Source of the DNA: Amyelois transitella
Taxonomy: Eukaryota; Arthropoda; Insecta; Lepidoptera; Pyralidae
Assembly: GCF_032362555.1 (NCBI RefSeq)
Contig: NC_083516.1
Coordinates: forward strand, 211,001-275,000
DNA: 64,000 nucleotides
Direction of reading: 5' to 3'
Shown: one piece after another, positions 43,995-54,494 of the stretch
Layout of the letters: each line of letters begins with the position of its first letter
Position numbering within the stretch: the first letter of the stretch is position 1
Made by a program: the position numbers and the translations under genes
Notes under the pieces: model-generated
Told to the model about the DNA's origin: nothing
Databases searched by the model: none
The model's input: the letters and a program-made list of their open reading frames with translations, nothing else

Positions 43995-44254
43995 CATACA
44001 TACATATGGTCACGTCTATATCCCTTGCGGGATACACAGAGCCAACAGTCTTGAAAAGACTGAATGGCCACGTTCAGCTATTTGGCTTAACGATAGAATT
44101 GAGATTCAAATAGTGACAGGTTGCTAGCCCATCGCCTAAAAGAGGAATCCCAAGTTTATAAGCCTATCCCTTAGTCGCCTTTTACGACATCCATGGGAAA
44201 GAGATGGAGTGGTCCTATTCTTTTTTGTAATGGTGCCGGGAACCACACGGCAAA
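43995..44254 (-). mobile_element. RepA copy with 14-bp target duplication
   Basis: GGGTAAGGCTTATA is present at 43981-43994 and 44255-44268. Full length, (CATA)n tail to GGGAACCACACGGCA head. Confidence 0.93.
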
Positions 44255-44565
44255 GGGTAAGGCTTATAAAGTTGGAATTCTTCTTGTAAGCGGTGGGCGA
44301 GCAACCTTTCATTGGAATCTCGATTCCATTGTAGCGGGCGATGTTTCGGCTCCAACGCCACCAAAGGGAAGATCTTCCGCCAGGCTAGGTGTTATGCCTG
44401 GGGAACCGCGCGACAGACGATGTTGTGTTGGAGGTTGTATATATGCTCCAATCCGTGAAATATTTGCTTGCGCGATATAGGTTTTTCGCTGTTTTTGACT
44501 GATAGCGTCGCGTGATTTTCTTTTTTATTTTTGTTACTTGTGTTTGAGTCTTGATTGAGTCATAT

Positions 44566-44650
44566 AGCTGAACGTGGCCTATCAGTCTCCTCAAGTCTGT
44601 TGGTTCTGTGTATATAGGTATATAGACGTAACTATGGATGTATGTATATC
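44566..44650 (+). mobile_element. RepA tail fragment
   Basis: ATAGCTGAACGTGGCCTATC to ACTATGGATGTATGTAT. Confidence 0.75.
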
Positions 44651-44895
44651 TAAGTATCCACAACTGGCACAGACAGACATACTCCTATTCATGGGGAGTG
44701 GAGCTATCAATCACGGAGAAAGCTGAGGGATCAGATAACATTGATCGTATGAAAACCATCGTGAATTACGAGTAATTGCCATGTATCTGTGGAATGATGA
44801 CCTAAGTATTGAACTAATTGATAAGGTTTAGGAGATACGCTAAGAAATTTAATTGATGGAGAGATATTGATAATTATGTCTGCCTATATCTATGA

Positions 44896-45045
44896 CTAGT
44901 TTCTGCGCGGGGCTTCGCTCCCGTGGGTAATTCTAGAAGTCAATGCCACTCCCGAAGGTTTATTATGTATCTGTGCCAAATTTTGTGAAAATCAATCCAG
45001 TAGTTTTTGACATTATTCGTTACAAACATACAAAGCCTAAATAGG
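44896..45045 (-). mobile_element. Helitron-like fragment
   Basis: The 3' end on minus reads CCCCGCGCAGAAACTAG followed by T. The 5' end is not clear. Confidence 0.45.
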
Positions 45046-45234
45046 TACCTATGTTATTTTCTTGTGTCTATCATTACGATGTTTTCTGTGAACATAAATT
45101 GGTTAATAAATAATAAATAAAAATACAAATATTTTCTCTTTATTAATAGTGCGGATGTGTATTCAATAATATAATAATGATTTAACGAGACCTTAGTTAC
45201 ACTAAGGTACAAAATATTTTTTTTTATGTTCACA

Positions 45235-45335
45235 TACATATGTATATCATCAAAACTTGCCTCGTTTCCGGAAGGGTAGGCAGAGACATACATGAAGTCT
45301 TTTGATTTTTTATTTACTTCTTCCATGCATTTTTT
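45235..45335 (-). mobile_element. RepC LINE 3' fragment
   Basis: On minus: CTCTGCCTACCCTTCCGGAA, then ACGAGGCAAGTTTTGATGAT and an ATACATATG tail. Diverged. Confidence 0.6.
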
Positions 45336-45650
45336 TAAATACAAATTCATATTAACATTATTTATCATTGCATTTTGACATTATTAATTAAACTGATATT
45401 TTATATTGCAACTGGAATAAGCATCGAGTAGATACCATTAAGTACAATATTTATTTTTCCTTCTATAAGACCATACTAATGTTTGTCCACATATTTTGGT
45501 CGCGTTTGGTCACATTGAGCTACTGTTATGGAAGAAAGCCTCCATATAAAGGCAAACTACACGTACTACTGCTTGTTTTGTAGAAAATTTAATCTCATAC
45601 TTAACGTTCTTTTATTACTTATGTAAATTATAAAGTAAATTGTAAGTATA

Positions 45651-45909
45651 GTGCCGTGTGGTTCCCGGCACCAGTACAAAAAGAATAGGACCACTCCATC
45701 TCTTTCCCATGGATGTCGTAAAAGGCGACTAAGGGATAGGCTTACAAACTTGGGATTCTTTTTTAGGCGATTGGCTAGCAACCTGTCACTATTTGAATCT
45801 CAATTCTATCTTAAAGCCAAATACCTGAACGTGGCCATTCAGTCTTTTCAAGACTGTTGGCTCTGTCTACCCCGCAAGGGATATAGACGTGACCATATGT
45901 ATGTATGTA
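45651..45909 (+). mobile_element. RepA copy, full length and well preserved
   Basis: A good reference copy. Head GTGCCGTGTGGTTCCCGGCA, then GACCACTCCATC, CCATGGATGTCGTAAAAGGC, GGCTAGCAACCTGTCAC, TGAACGTGGCC, CAGTCTTTTCAAGACTG and CTCTGTCTACCCCGCAAGGG. Tail GACCATATGTATGTATGTAA. Short hairpins are visible (GTGCC/GGCAC, GTCG/CGAC, AGTCTT/AAGACT). No tRNA-like A or B box is obvious. Confidence 0.95.
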
Positions 45910-45941
45910 ATTTATAAACTTATGTATTTATAGAAACAGTA

Positions 45942-46195
45942 AGCAGACAGCTGGTGGTCGAAACGGTAAGGTGCCTGATTAAATGCGTGATGCGCAGAAA
46001 GGCACAGGTTCGAATCCCATCTCAGCCATGTGTCAATGACTATTTTCACAACTATGTACATTTAAACTTTCTCTGATTGGTCTGAGTCTTGGATGTTTAT
46101 ATATCTAAGTATTTATTATAAAATATAGTATCGTAACACAAGTCTCGAGGCTAACTCATTCAATCTGTGAAATTTGTCCCGTATATATTTATTTA
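45942..46195 (+). mobile_element. SINE with RepB tail but a different tRNA-like head
   Basis: The head reads CTGGTGGTCGAAACGGTAAG with CAGGTTCGAATCCCATC as box B, unlike the RepB head. From TTTCTCTGATTGG onward it follows the RepB body and ends TCCCGTATATATTTATTTA, with a small deletion after AGTATCG. Confidence 0.8.
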
Positions 46196-46406
46196 CTTTG
46201 AATTCCGCTTGTAATTTGCCAAACGCCGACAAGAACAATCTCAAGTTTATTAGCCTTGCCCTTAGTCGCCATTTACGACAGGATTAACAGTAGGATAAAC
46301 CCACATCGATCTTATATTCTCATCTGTGTGTCTGCGTCACATCTCGTCTGTATATTTGTACTCGTATCACGCGAAAACTATTGCTTCGCTTTGTATGCGG
46401 TTCTCT

Positions 46407-46468
46407 TGTTTAAATTTTAGACCTAGCATAACACATCTAAGTGTTATGCTAGGTCTAAAATTTAAACA
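46407..46468. other. Perfect 28-bp inverted repeat with 6-nt loop
   Basis: Arms 46407-46434 and 46441-46468 (core AGACCTAGCATAACAC / GTGTTATGCTAGGTCT) pair without mismatch around ATCTAA. It is not part of any repeat family seen elsewhere in the window. Confidence 0.95.
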
Positions 46469-46822
46469 TAATTTTTTTTTAAAGTTTTACGGTGAAGTCG
46501 CGGACAACATGTAGTACGTGACAAAAAAAAATTAAAAATAATTTTCTACTTACATCACAACGGTGTCAGACATTTAATTTTGAGTAGAATTGCGAAATAT
46601 TACGCAAAACTGTAAAATTTATTGCACTCTATCTGTCAGTAAACAAATGTTAAGATTCTTGTGAAAAGTTGATAGGAACGAAAAGTTATTATTACGAGTA
46701 TATGTAGTTTACGTGTAAAACAAATAGCAAGGCGTGTGGTGGTGAATAACGATGACACTGTTAAATTTGTTTCTTTGTTTGTCTGTAAACACTTTATTGC
46801 ACATAAAAAGAAATATAAAAAA

Positions 46823-47100
46823 CTAGCTGTGCCCGCGACTTCGTCCGTGTGGAATAGTTATTTTGAGAATCAATGAAGCCCTCAAGGATGAATAAGTTTC
46901 CACGTTTTTTTTTCACATATTCCATTATTTATTTACTCCTTATAGTTGAAGCGTGATGTTATATACCCTAAAGTCTTCCTCAATAAATGGTCTATTCATC
47001 GCAATAAGTATTTTATAATTCAAACCAGTAGTTCCTGAGATGAGCGCGTTCAAACAAACAAACTTTTCAGCTTTATACTTAATACTCGTATTAGTATAGA
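46823..47100 (-). mobile_element. Helitron-like element, 278 bp
   Basis: On minus: A then TCTATACTAATACGAGTATT at the start; CACACGGACGAAGTCGCGGG and CACAGCTAG followed by T at the end. This is the short form of the 15768-16454 element. Confidence 0.82.
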
Positions 47101-47197
47101 TTACAAAACAATATAATTAGATTTAGAAGAATATGTACAATAGCGGATTTATCCTAATTTTGTCTTAAAATTAAAAAAACATGTCCTCATTTTTAAG

Positions 47198-47400
47198 CCG
47201 TGTAGTTTCTGGAACTTCGGAATAGAATCAATCCATCTCTTTTCCATGGATGTCGTTAAAGGCGATTAAGGGATAGGCTAATAAACTTGGGATTTTTCTT
47301 TTAGGCGTTGGGCTAGCAACCTGTCACTATTTGAATCTCAATTCCATCATTCAGTGTTTGCGGGCCTGTTGGCTCTGTCCACCCCTTCCATTAGGAGATA
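47198..47400 (+). mobile_element. RepA copy, diverged
   Basis: CCGTGTAGTTTCTGGAAC head, CCATGGATGTCGTTAAAGG, GGCTAGCAACCTGTCAC; decayed tail. Confidence 0.75.
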
Positions 47401-47544
47401 ATGACTTGATATAAACCTTTATTGTACGAGAAAAACAAAATGCATTAAAAACGATATATACAAAGGCGGACTTATCCCAATGACGGGTCTCTTCCAGTCC
47501 ACATGGCAATAATTGAAAGGAGATTAAAAAAATATATATCACTA

Positions 47545-47690
47545 ATTGACGTCATATCACTTAAATCTAATTATAACTACTACCGCTTCCAAAGCGCATG
47601 TGTAGAAGAAGCGGCGGAACAAACTACACTACAGCATTTTTATCGGACGTCAATTTACAAATATAGATCTCAAGTATAATAAATATATAA
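47545..47690 (-). repeat. RepH dispersed repeat
   Basis: Reverse-strand counterpart of 16560-16740 (CCGCTTCCAAAGCGCATGTG; CGGACGTCAATTTACAAAT). Confidence 0.7.
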
Positions 47691-48078
47691 GTATATATGT
47701 TGACCCTCAGTCATCAGGTCACCAAATGGCAGATCCAAAAATGTTTGGCTTGATGTCGCAATGACACTGTGTGAGCGAGTATGACCCGTTACGATAAATC
47801 TTGAATCGGTCGGTTTATGGTATAATTGTATTCATTCATGTCTTTTGCAGGGCTGTCAAGATATAGAAATATATTATGGAACAGTCTGGAAGTTCCCAGG
47901 AGGGTGATTACTGTACTATTATTCATTCTAAGTGTCCCTCTATCCATTTTAGTCAAAAATACTAAATGTAGAGACAAACTGTTTTTACTGTTTTATTATA
48001 TGTATACATGTTTTATGTATGTTCGCATATAAATCAATACGCAGAGGCCCCTTGGTGAAGTTATAATAAACTGATGTA

Positions 48079-48557
48079 TACAGGGTGACTTTCAATTCAA
48101 CTGCATAAATTAAACTGTTAAGTGTACTCATCTAAGGGATATTTAAAAAGGTTAAAAGAAAAATATCGGTACATATTTCAGAAAGTACGAAAAAAAATAA
48201 AAGTATCAAAATCCACGATCCTAAATACGTAATATCACCCCGGCCGGCGGAAAAGCGACGCGTAAGATTCAGAGGTCAACGACACAATTCATTCAGCTGA
48301 GCAATCTCGACAACTCTGTACTTTACTTGATCTTGATACTAGAAAATAATTTATTTTTTAGACATTTATTTACATGTTTAGTTTTAATTTCTTTTTGTAG
48401 TATTGGTCTTTAATAAAGCGTGTGACGTAGTTTATGAGGGTTTTTTAAATGTGAAAATGATGACGTTTAATTTAAATAAAAATAGGCTCAAACAGCTCAG
48501 AAGCATGGATATAGTCTATGTTTAAAAGGATGCAGTTGTTTTAAATGTCACCCTGTA
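48079..48557. mobile_element. MITE with TA duplication, 479 bp
   Basis: Inverted ends read TACAGGGTGACTTTCAATTC and, from the other side, TACAGGGTGACATTTAAAAC, each continuing to AACTGCAT. TA flanks at 48077-48078 and 48558-48559. No coding capacity. The TA target and length fit a non-autonomous Tc1/mariner-type element. Confidence 0.82.
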
Positions 48558-48559
48558 TA

Positions 48560-48758
48560 CAGTCACGTCTTTATCCCTTACGGGGTAAACGGAGCCAACA
48601 GTCTTGATAAGACTGATAGGCCACGTTCAGCTTTTTAGCTTGATGATAGAATCCCAAATTTATAAGCCTATCCCTTAGTCGCCTTTTACGACATCTATGG
48701 GAAAGAGAAGAGGTGGTCCTATTCTTTTATTTTATTGGTGCCTGGAAACCACACGGCA
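48560..48758 (-). mobile_element. RepA copy abutting the MITE
   Basis: CAGTCACGTCTTTATCCC tail side without the (CATA)n repeat, internal deletion, head GGAAACCACACGGCAC. Confidence 0.85.
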
Positions 48759-49102
48759 CACTAATGTTTTAAACTAAGTGACATCTCGCCCACAAAAAAT
48801 CTGTTGTTTTTATACTTTTATACTTTAAATTTCTTTTAAGTATACTTTCATAGCCCACAGCCCTGCCGCTCACCCCAGTGGGACAAGGGCGGCATGATTC
48901 CCAACATGGCGACGAATGAACACACGGTCGCTTTAATTTTTATAGCACGCGTACACAAGTATCAATACCAACCAACGTTGGTACAAGACAATTAAAATTA
49001 TATATGACTTCTACAATGCAGACTTAATAACGTGACCAGGGATAAGCTTTTTAAAGATAAACATGTCTGAAACATCATGAACAACAAAGTCTGCAATGTC
49101 AT

Positions 49103-49365
49103 AAAAAAAAAAAAAAAAAAAAATGTTTATTTAGGTAACCAAAGGTAAGTACATAACACAAGTTGTGGGAGTCTCCTATTAAGCAAATTTTGCTTGTGCC
49201 AGAAGGCACCGCTCTTTCATAACATAGCAAATGTCATGAACAACAATGTCATATATAAAAATGTCTGAAACAGAACGCGACGTAACCGAGGCAGGATTTG
49301 AACCTGTGCTCTCCACGTAGGCCATCTAATAGGCCACCGCACCGGCGCTCTTTACCGCCAATAAT
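49103..49365 (-). mobile_element. Third tRNA-like SINE family, one copy
   Basis: On minus, GAGCGCCGGTGCGGTGGCC and ACAGGTTCAAATCCTGCC look like boxes A and B, distinct from RepB. A 21-base A run on plus (49103-49123) lies at the far end. Similar ATGTCATGAACAACAA sequences on both sides of the A-run block suggest an insertion. Confidence 0.5.
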
Positions 49366-49423
49366 GTAATATGGTTAAATTATAAGAATTGAAACCAATA
49401 CCTCAAAGATTACAATAGAATGT

Positions 49424-49838
49424 CGTGTGGTTACAGGCACCAATAAAAAAAAATACATACATACATACATATGATCACGTCTTTATCCCTTTCGGGGTAG
49501 ACAGAGCAAACAGTCTTGAAAAGACTAATAGGCCAAGTTCAGCTGTTTGGCTTAATGATATTTAGAATTGAGATTCAAATAGTGACGGGTTGCTAGCCCA
49601 TCGCCTAAAAGAAGAATCCCAAGTTTATAAGCCTATCCCTTAGTCGCCTAAAAAAGAATGGATGCCGTAAAAGGCGACTAAAGGATAGGCTTATAAACTG
49701 GTCATCCTTCTTCTAGGCGATGGAATCTCAATTCTATCATTAAGCTTAACCAGCTGAACGTGGCCTGTCAGTCTTTCAAGACTGCTAGGCCTGTCTACCC
49801 CGCAAAGGTATAGACGTGATTGTATGAATGCATTAATG
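49424..49838 (+). mobile_element. RepA copy split by an opposite-strand RepA
   Basis: Head TGTCGTGTGGTTACAGGCAC at 49424; body resumes at about 49650 (GGATGCCGTAAAAGGCGAC) and runs to GATTGTATGAATGC. The minus-strand insert is 49454-49649, which is 5' truncated and has a (CATA)n tail next to the A-rich target. Confidence 0.85.
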
Positions 49839-50054
49839 TATGAACCTGAAAGAATATGAAGGGTCATATGAGTGGCGGAAGCCGAAGGATAAGTTACAGT
49901 TGTGGTTAGTTTAGTCGCCTAGTCGTGTCGCAACACGTCTGAGGTGACCCGACCGCACGACCGCGCTGGACTTACTTTAGACCACATTGCCAAACAGACA
50001 AACCTACTAAAACGTGTGAAAATATCACTACATAGCTTCGATCAACTATAAACA

Positions 50055-50237
50055 GCCTACATAGTATAAAACGAAGTCGCTATTTTAGTCTGTTTGTCTG
50101 TATGCTTAAATCTTTAAAATTACGCAACGGATTTTGATGCGGTTTTTTGTAACAGGTAGATTGATTCAAGAGGAAGGTTTTTAAGTATAATAACGTTTAT
50201 AATATTGCACCCGTGCGAAGCCGGGGCGGGTCGCTAG
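50055..50237 (+). mobile_element. Helitron-like fragment, another family
   Basis: ACGCAACGGATTTTGATGCG and GAAGCCGGGGCGGGTCGCTAG followed by T. A related stretch lies at 63160-63265 (CAACGGATTTTGATGC; GCAAAGCCGGGCCGGGTGAC). Confidence 0.55.
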
Positions 50238-50370
50238 TAATATATAAGCAAGAGGCCGAGAAATTTTGTGATAAAAGTAACGTAGCGAAGAAAAAACATG
50301 GTGTGTGTTAGCTGCTTTTTTTTGAAGCAGGCAGATTATTAAAGTCAATCACGAAAGGTAAGGTAAGGTT

Positions 50371-50638
50371 TGCCGTGTGGTTCCCGGCACCTATACAAAA
50401 AAGAATAGGACTACTCCATCTCTTTCCCATGGATGTCGTAAAGGGCGACTAAGGGATAGGCTTACAAACTTGGGATTATTTTTTAGGCGATGGGCTAGTA
50501 ACCTGTCGCTATTTGAATCACAATTCTATCATTGAGCCAAATAGCTGAACGTTGCCATTCAGTCTTTTCAAGACTGTTGGCTCTGTCTACCCCGCAAGGG
50601 ATATAGACGTGACCATGTGTGTGTGTGTGTGTGTGTGT
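50371..50638 (+). mobile_element. RepA copy with (GT)n tail
   Basis: TGCCGTGTGGTTCCCGGCAC head. The usual (TATG)n tail has become a pure (GT) run of about 11 units. Confidence 0.93.
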
Positions 50639-50683
50639 AAGAGAAGGTATAAACATCCATATGGTTCCGTGTATGAGTGGCGT

Positions 50684-50937
50684 CCGTGTGGTTCCCGGCA
50701 CCAATAATAAAATGCAGAGGACCACTCCATCTCTTTCACATGGATGTCGTAAAATGCGACTAAGGGATATGTTTAAAAACTTGGGATTCTTCTTTAAGGC
50801 GACGGCCTAGCTAGTGTCACTATTTGAATCTCAATTCTATCATAAAACCAAACAGCTGAACGTGGCCTGTCAGTCTTTATAAGACTGTTGCGTCTATCTA
50901 TCCCATTAAGGATATAGACGTGATTATATGTATGTAT
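50684..50937 (+). mobile_element. RepA copy, full length
   Basis: CCGTGTGGTTCCCGGCACC head to GACGTGATTATATGTATG. It follows the previous copy by about 45 bp in the same orientation. Confidence 0.92.
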
Positions 50938-51442
50938 AAAACTCCATTTCTGTTTGAAGTCAATTGTAAAAGAAAAAATAAGTTCTTATTTATATTTTAA
51001 TTTATCAACAACCTTAGTTACTCCTAAAAGTAAGCAAAGACATTTCGCAATCATAATAATAAATTATGATTTTTCGTTTTGCAATAACATTTTTCTTAAT
51101 CCGGATATAGATAAAATTAACCGATCTCAGATTGCGAAGCATTTCACGCGAAGATAAAAGCTCTAAAGCGGACGATTAATCACTTTCTATTAGGACAAGG
51201 AAAGCTGAAAGTGAGAGTGGGATAAAAAGTGTCGCGATCACGACCACTTGATATGGACTGACCACATGCGCATGCGACGTTTGACTGACCAAGGAAGATA
51301 TATTTGAAAACGTGATCTACAATTGAATTTAATCATGCAGATTTATACACTTGCCCATTCAAATTTTTACCATGTCCTTAATTCTTATTAGCATTTACCA
51401 GTGGCTTTGCCCACGAGAATTACCCGTGTCTATATCCTCATA

Positions 51443-51713
51443 TCTTATTTATACTAATATTATAAAGCTGAAGATTTTGTTTGTTTGAACGCGCTAATCT
51501 CATGAACTAATAGTCCGAATTAAAATATTATTTTTGCGTTGAGTAGACCATTTATCGAGGAAGGCTTTAGGCTATATAACATCACGCTGCAATTATAAGG
51601 TGCAAAGAAATAATGGAAAATGTGAAAAAAACGGAGAAAATTATTCATCCTTGAGGGCTTCAATGATGCCCAAAATAACTATTCCACACAGACGAAGTCG
51701 CGAGCAGAGCTAG
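51443..51713 (+). mobile_element. Helitron-like element, 271 bp
   Basis: TCTTATTTATACTAATATTA start; CACAGACGAAGTCGCGAGC and AGAGCTAG followed by T at the end. Confidence 0.78.
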
Positions 51714-51933
51714 TAAAGTAATATTATACCTATGTAAATAGGAAAGTTATTAATTTAGCTTCTTCTGTGAACGTAGATCTCTAACTGTAAAGGTGAAGTC
51801 TTGATGAAACACAATATAAAATTCACAATTTTACGAACAATTGCTATGTGAAATTCGGATGGGCTTTGTAGACTATGTATCGACTACGTTCTATCTATAG
51901 TTCCACTGATTTGCACTAGATGACATTGTTACA

Positions 51934-52193
51934 TACATACATACATATAATCACGTCCCTATCCCTTGCAGGGTAGACAGAGTCAATAGTCTTAAAAAGA
52001 CTTATAGGCCACGTTCAGCTGTTTGGCTTAATGATAGAATTGAGATTCAAATAGTGACAGGTTGCTAGCCCATCGCCTAAAAGAAGAATCCCAAGTTTAT
52101 AAGCCTATCCTTTAGTCGCCTCTTACGACATCCATGGGAACGAGATGAAGTGGTCCTATTATTTTTTATTGGTGCCGGGAACCACACGGCACA
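51934..52193 (-). mobile_element. RepA copy with 12-bp target duplication
   Basis: GACATTGTTACA occurs at 51922-51933 and 52194-52205. (CATA)n tail to GGGAACCACACGGCACA head. Confidence 0.94.
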
Positions 52194-52293
52194 GACATTG
52201 TTACAGTTTACCGATAAGTACTTTTATATCTTACACATGAAACCTGTAGGCATTTTTTCATAGACCGTTCGTATAACTAAGTATAAGTAGACG

Positions 52294-52382
52294 CAGCTGA
52301 CCGTGGCCTGTCGGTCTGTTTTAAGACTGTTGGGTTTGTCTACCCCGCAGGACATATAGACGTGATTATAGTTATGTATGTA
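52294..52382 (+). mobile_element. RepA tail fragment
   Basis: CAGCTGACCGTGGCCTGTCG to GATTATAGTTATGTATG; 5' truncated. Confidence 0.8.
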
Positions 52383-52686
52383 AATAGTAGGTACAAATGA
52401 CTTCATTTGAATTTACAAAACTACGTATTTAGGTAATAAAAATATAACCCTATAAAAATACTTTATATATGTAAATAGGTCATAACGTATAATGTTTACA
52501 TAAGCATAACGTTCGTTTCCAGAAATCCATTTTCCTTACAATTAATTGTAATCGTTGTTAATTGCTAATGAGCTCAGCTCCCAAATATGGTGATGACCGC
52601 CGTCACTCGCTGGTAAAGACTGCCATTCAATGACAGGTTTATTTTATACAGCGGCTAGTAATCACGTAGAAGATTTTTTTTGTTAC

Positions 52687-52935
52687 TACTTAACTTTTGA
52701 ATCTCAATTCCATCATTAAGTCATACAGACGATCATGGCCTTTTTTCAAGAATGTCGGCTCTGTCTACCTCGTATGGGGTAAAAAAGTGATTTTATGTGT
52801 ATAGCAGAAAAAGGGTGTGAATCTCAAATCCATCATTAAGCCATACAGACGATCGTAGCCTTTTTTCAAGACCGTTGGCTCTGTCTATCCCGTATGGGAT
52901 AAAAAAATGATTTTATGTGTATAGCAGAAAAAGGG
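52687..52935 (+). repeat. Tandem pair derived from a RepA tail
   Basis: Two ~118-bp units, each with AATCTCAA, CATACAGACGATC, GGCTCTGTCTA, GATTTTATGTGTATAGCAG and AAAAAGGGTG. A RepA tail fragment was duplicated after insertion. Confidence 0.85.
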
Positions 52936-53064
52936 TGCTGTGTCGTGCAGTTCTCAACGCTTTAAAATAGAGGAGATCTTAGAGATATGTAGAGAAAGAT
53001 AAGGGAAAGAGATGAAAGGGCCATCATTTCTTCAAAGTTTGTTTGTTTATTTATTTACTTATTT

Positions 53065-53312
53065 ATACATACATATGTACATACATATAATCACGTCCCT
53101 ATCTCTTGCAGGGTAGATAGAGTCAACAGTCTTAAAAAGACTTATAGGCCACGTTTAGCTATTTGGCTTAATGATAGAATTGAGATTCAAATAGTGACAG
53201 GATGCTAGTCTGTTGCCTAAAAGAAGAATCCCAAGTTTATAAGCCTATACCTAAGCCGCCTTTTACGACATCCATGGGAACGAGGTGGAGTGGTCCTATT
53301 CATTTTTTTTCT
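53065..53312 (-). mobile_element. RepA copy lacking the head
   Basis: Long (CATA/CATATG) tail, full body to GGTGGAGTGGTCCTATTC. The head (GGCAC) is missing. Confidence 0.9.
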
Positions 53313-53457
53313 GAGATCTGAAAACGTGACTTATCCACTTCTAGATTTTTATTGGAGGCGAATCCTGGGCCTCTCTAAGAAATCGTGGATTTTGACAAAA
53401 AATAATGTAAATAACTTTGATATATCGTAAAATTTCTTTAATCATAATAACATAGTA

Positions 53458-54006
53458 AATAAGGGACAAATTATACACAACTAGTTAGCCTCGAAGTAAG
53501 TTCGAAACTTTTGTTACGAGATGCTAACTCAACGATGCTATATTTAATAATAAATACTTATATAAATAAACATTGAAGACAGGAATAGAAAAGAGTATGT
53601 TGAGATGGTTCGGTCATGTGGAGAGGATGAATGAAAGCAGGTTAACTAAGTAGATATACAAGGAGAGTGTGGAGGGAAAGGTCGGAGTGGGAAGACCTAG
53701 ACGAACGTATCTTGATCAAATTAAGGACGTCCTGGTAAAGAGTCAGGTCAAAAGAACCCGAAACCGCCGAGCTTGCATGAAGAGAGTTATGAATGTGGAT
53801 GAAGCGAAGGAAGTATGCAGAGATCGTGGCAAGTGGAAAGAGTTAGCTTCGCCTACCCCTCCGGGAAAGAGGCGTGATTTTATGTATGTATTCAAGATTC
53901 AGGCCAATCAAAAAAAAGTTCGTTTCTCAACATGCCCGGCCGGGATTCGAACCCGGGACCTCTAGTGTCACAGACAAGCGCACTACCGCTGCGCCACAGA
54001 GGCCGT
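53458..54006 (-). mobile_element. RepB SINE interrupted by a LINE end
   Basis: RepB tail part at 53458-53578 and head part at 53892-54006 (GACGGCCTCTGTGGCGCAGC on minus, box B GGGTTCGAATCCCGGCC). The break is filled by RepC. Confidence 0.9.
53579..53891 (+). mobile_element. RepC: 5'-truncated non-LTR retrotransposon, longest copy
   Basis: Encodes the C-terminus of a LINE polyprotein with one stop: SMLRWFGHVERMNESR, GRPRRTYLDQIKDVLVKSQV, then DRGKWKELASPTPPGKR and a stop after FMYV-like residues. Ends CCTCCGGGAAAGAGGCGTGA, TTTTATGTATGTA. Imperfect ~9-bp duplication (ATTGAAGAC versus ATTCAAGAT) flanks it. Confidence 0.85.
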
Positions 54007-54075
54007 CAAAGTCTTTAAAGAGCAGACACGTGATATAACTATTAGGAAGTAAGCCAAACCTGGTTTTAATTAATA

Positions 54076-54265
54076 CATACATACATACATATAGCCACGT
54101 CTATATCCCTTACGGGGTAGACAGAGCCAATAGTCCCAAAAAGACTGAATGGCCACGTTCAGCTGCTTTATAAGCCTATCCCTTAGTCGCCTTTTACGAC
54201 ATCCATGGGAAAGAGATGGAGTGGTCCTATTCTTTTTTGTATTGGTGCCGGGAACCACACGGCAC
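54076..54265 (-). mobile_element. RepA copy with internal deletion and 11-bp duplication
   Basis: TTTAATTAATA lies at 54065-54075 and 54266-54276. The block from GCTGTTTGGC to AAGTTTATAAG is deleted, yet both ends are intact, so the deletion could predate or follow insertion. Confidence 0.9.
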
Positions 54266-54494
54266 TTTAATTAATATCACTAAGTTAACTTAAGTTTTAA
54301 TTAATATCGCCACATTAAAGTGTTGTCACATATGGTGTTGCTTGACAGCGTTAATTAGAGCGCATGCGTCGACTTAAACTTGAGTGTTAATGTTCTTTAT
54401 TACTTTTGATTAAAAATAATCGGATTTGAGCGTTCGCGATCCTTATTTTTATTTTGCAACTTGTTTCGTAACGTGATTGCGACCATGTAAGTTA

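Noticed and set aside
47789-48032. Open frames on both strands near 47.9 kb
   Set aside because: Part of the segment recurs at 59605-59675, so it is repeat-derived.
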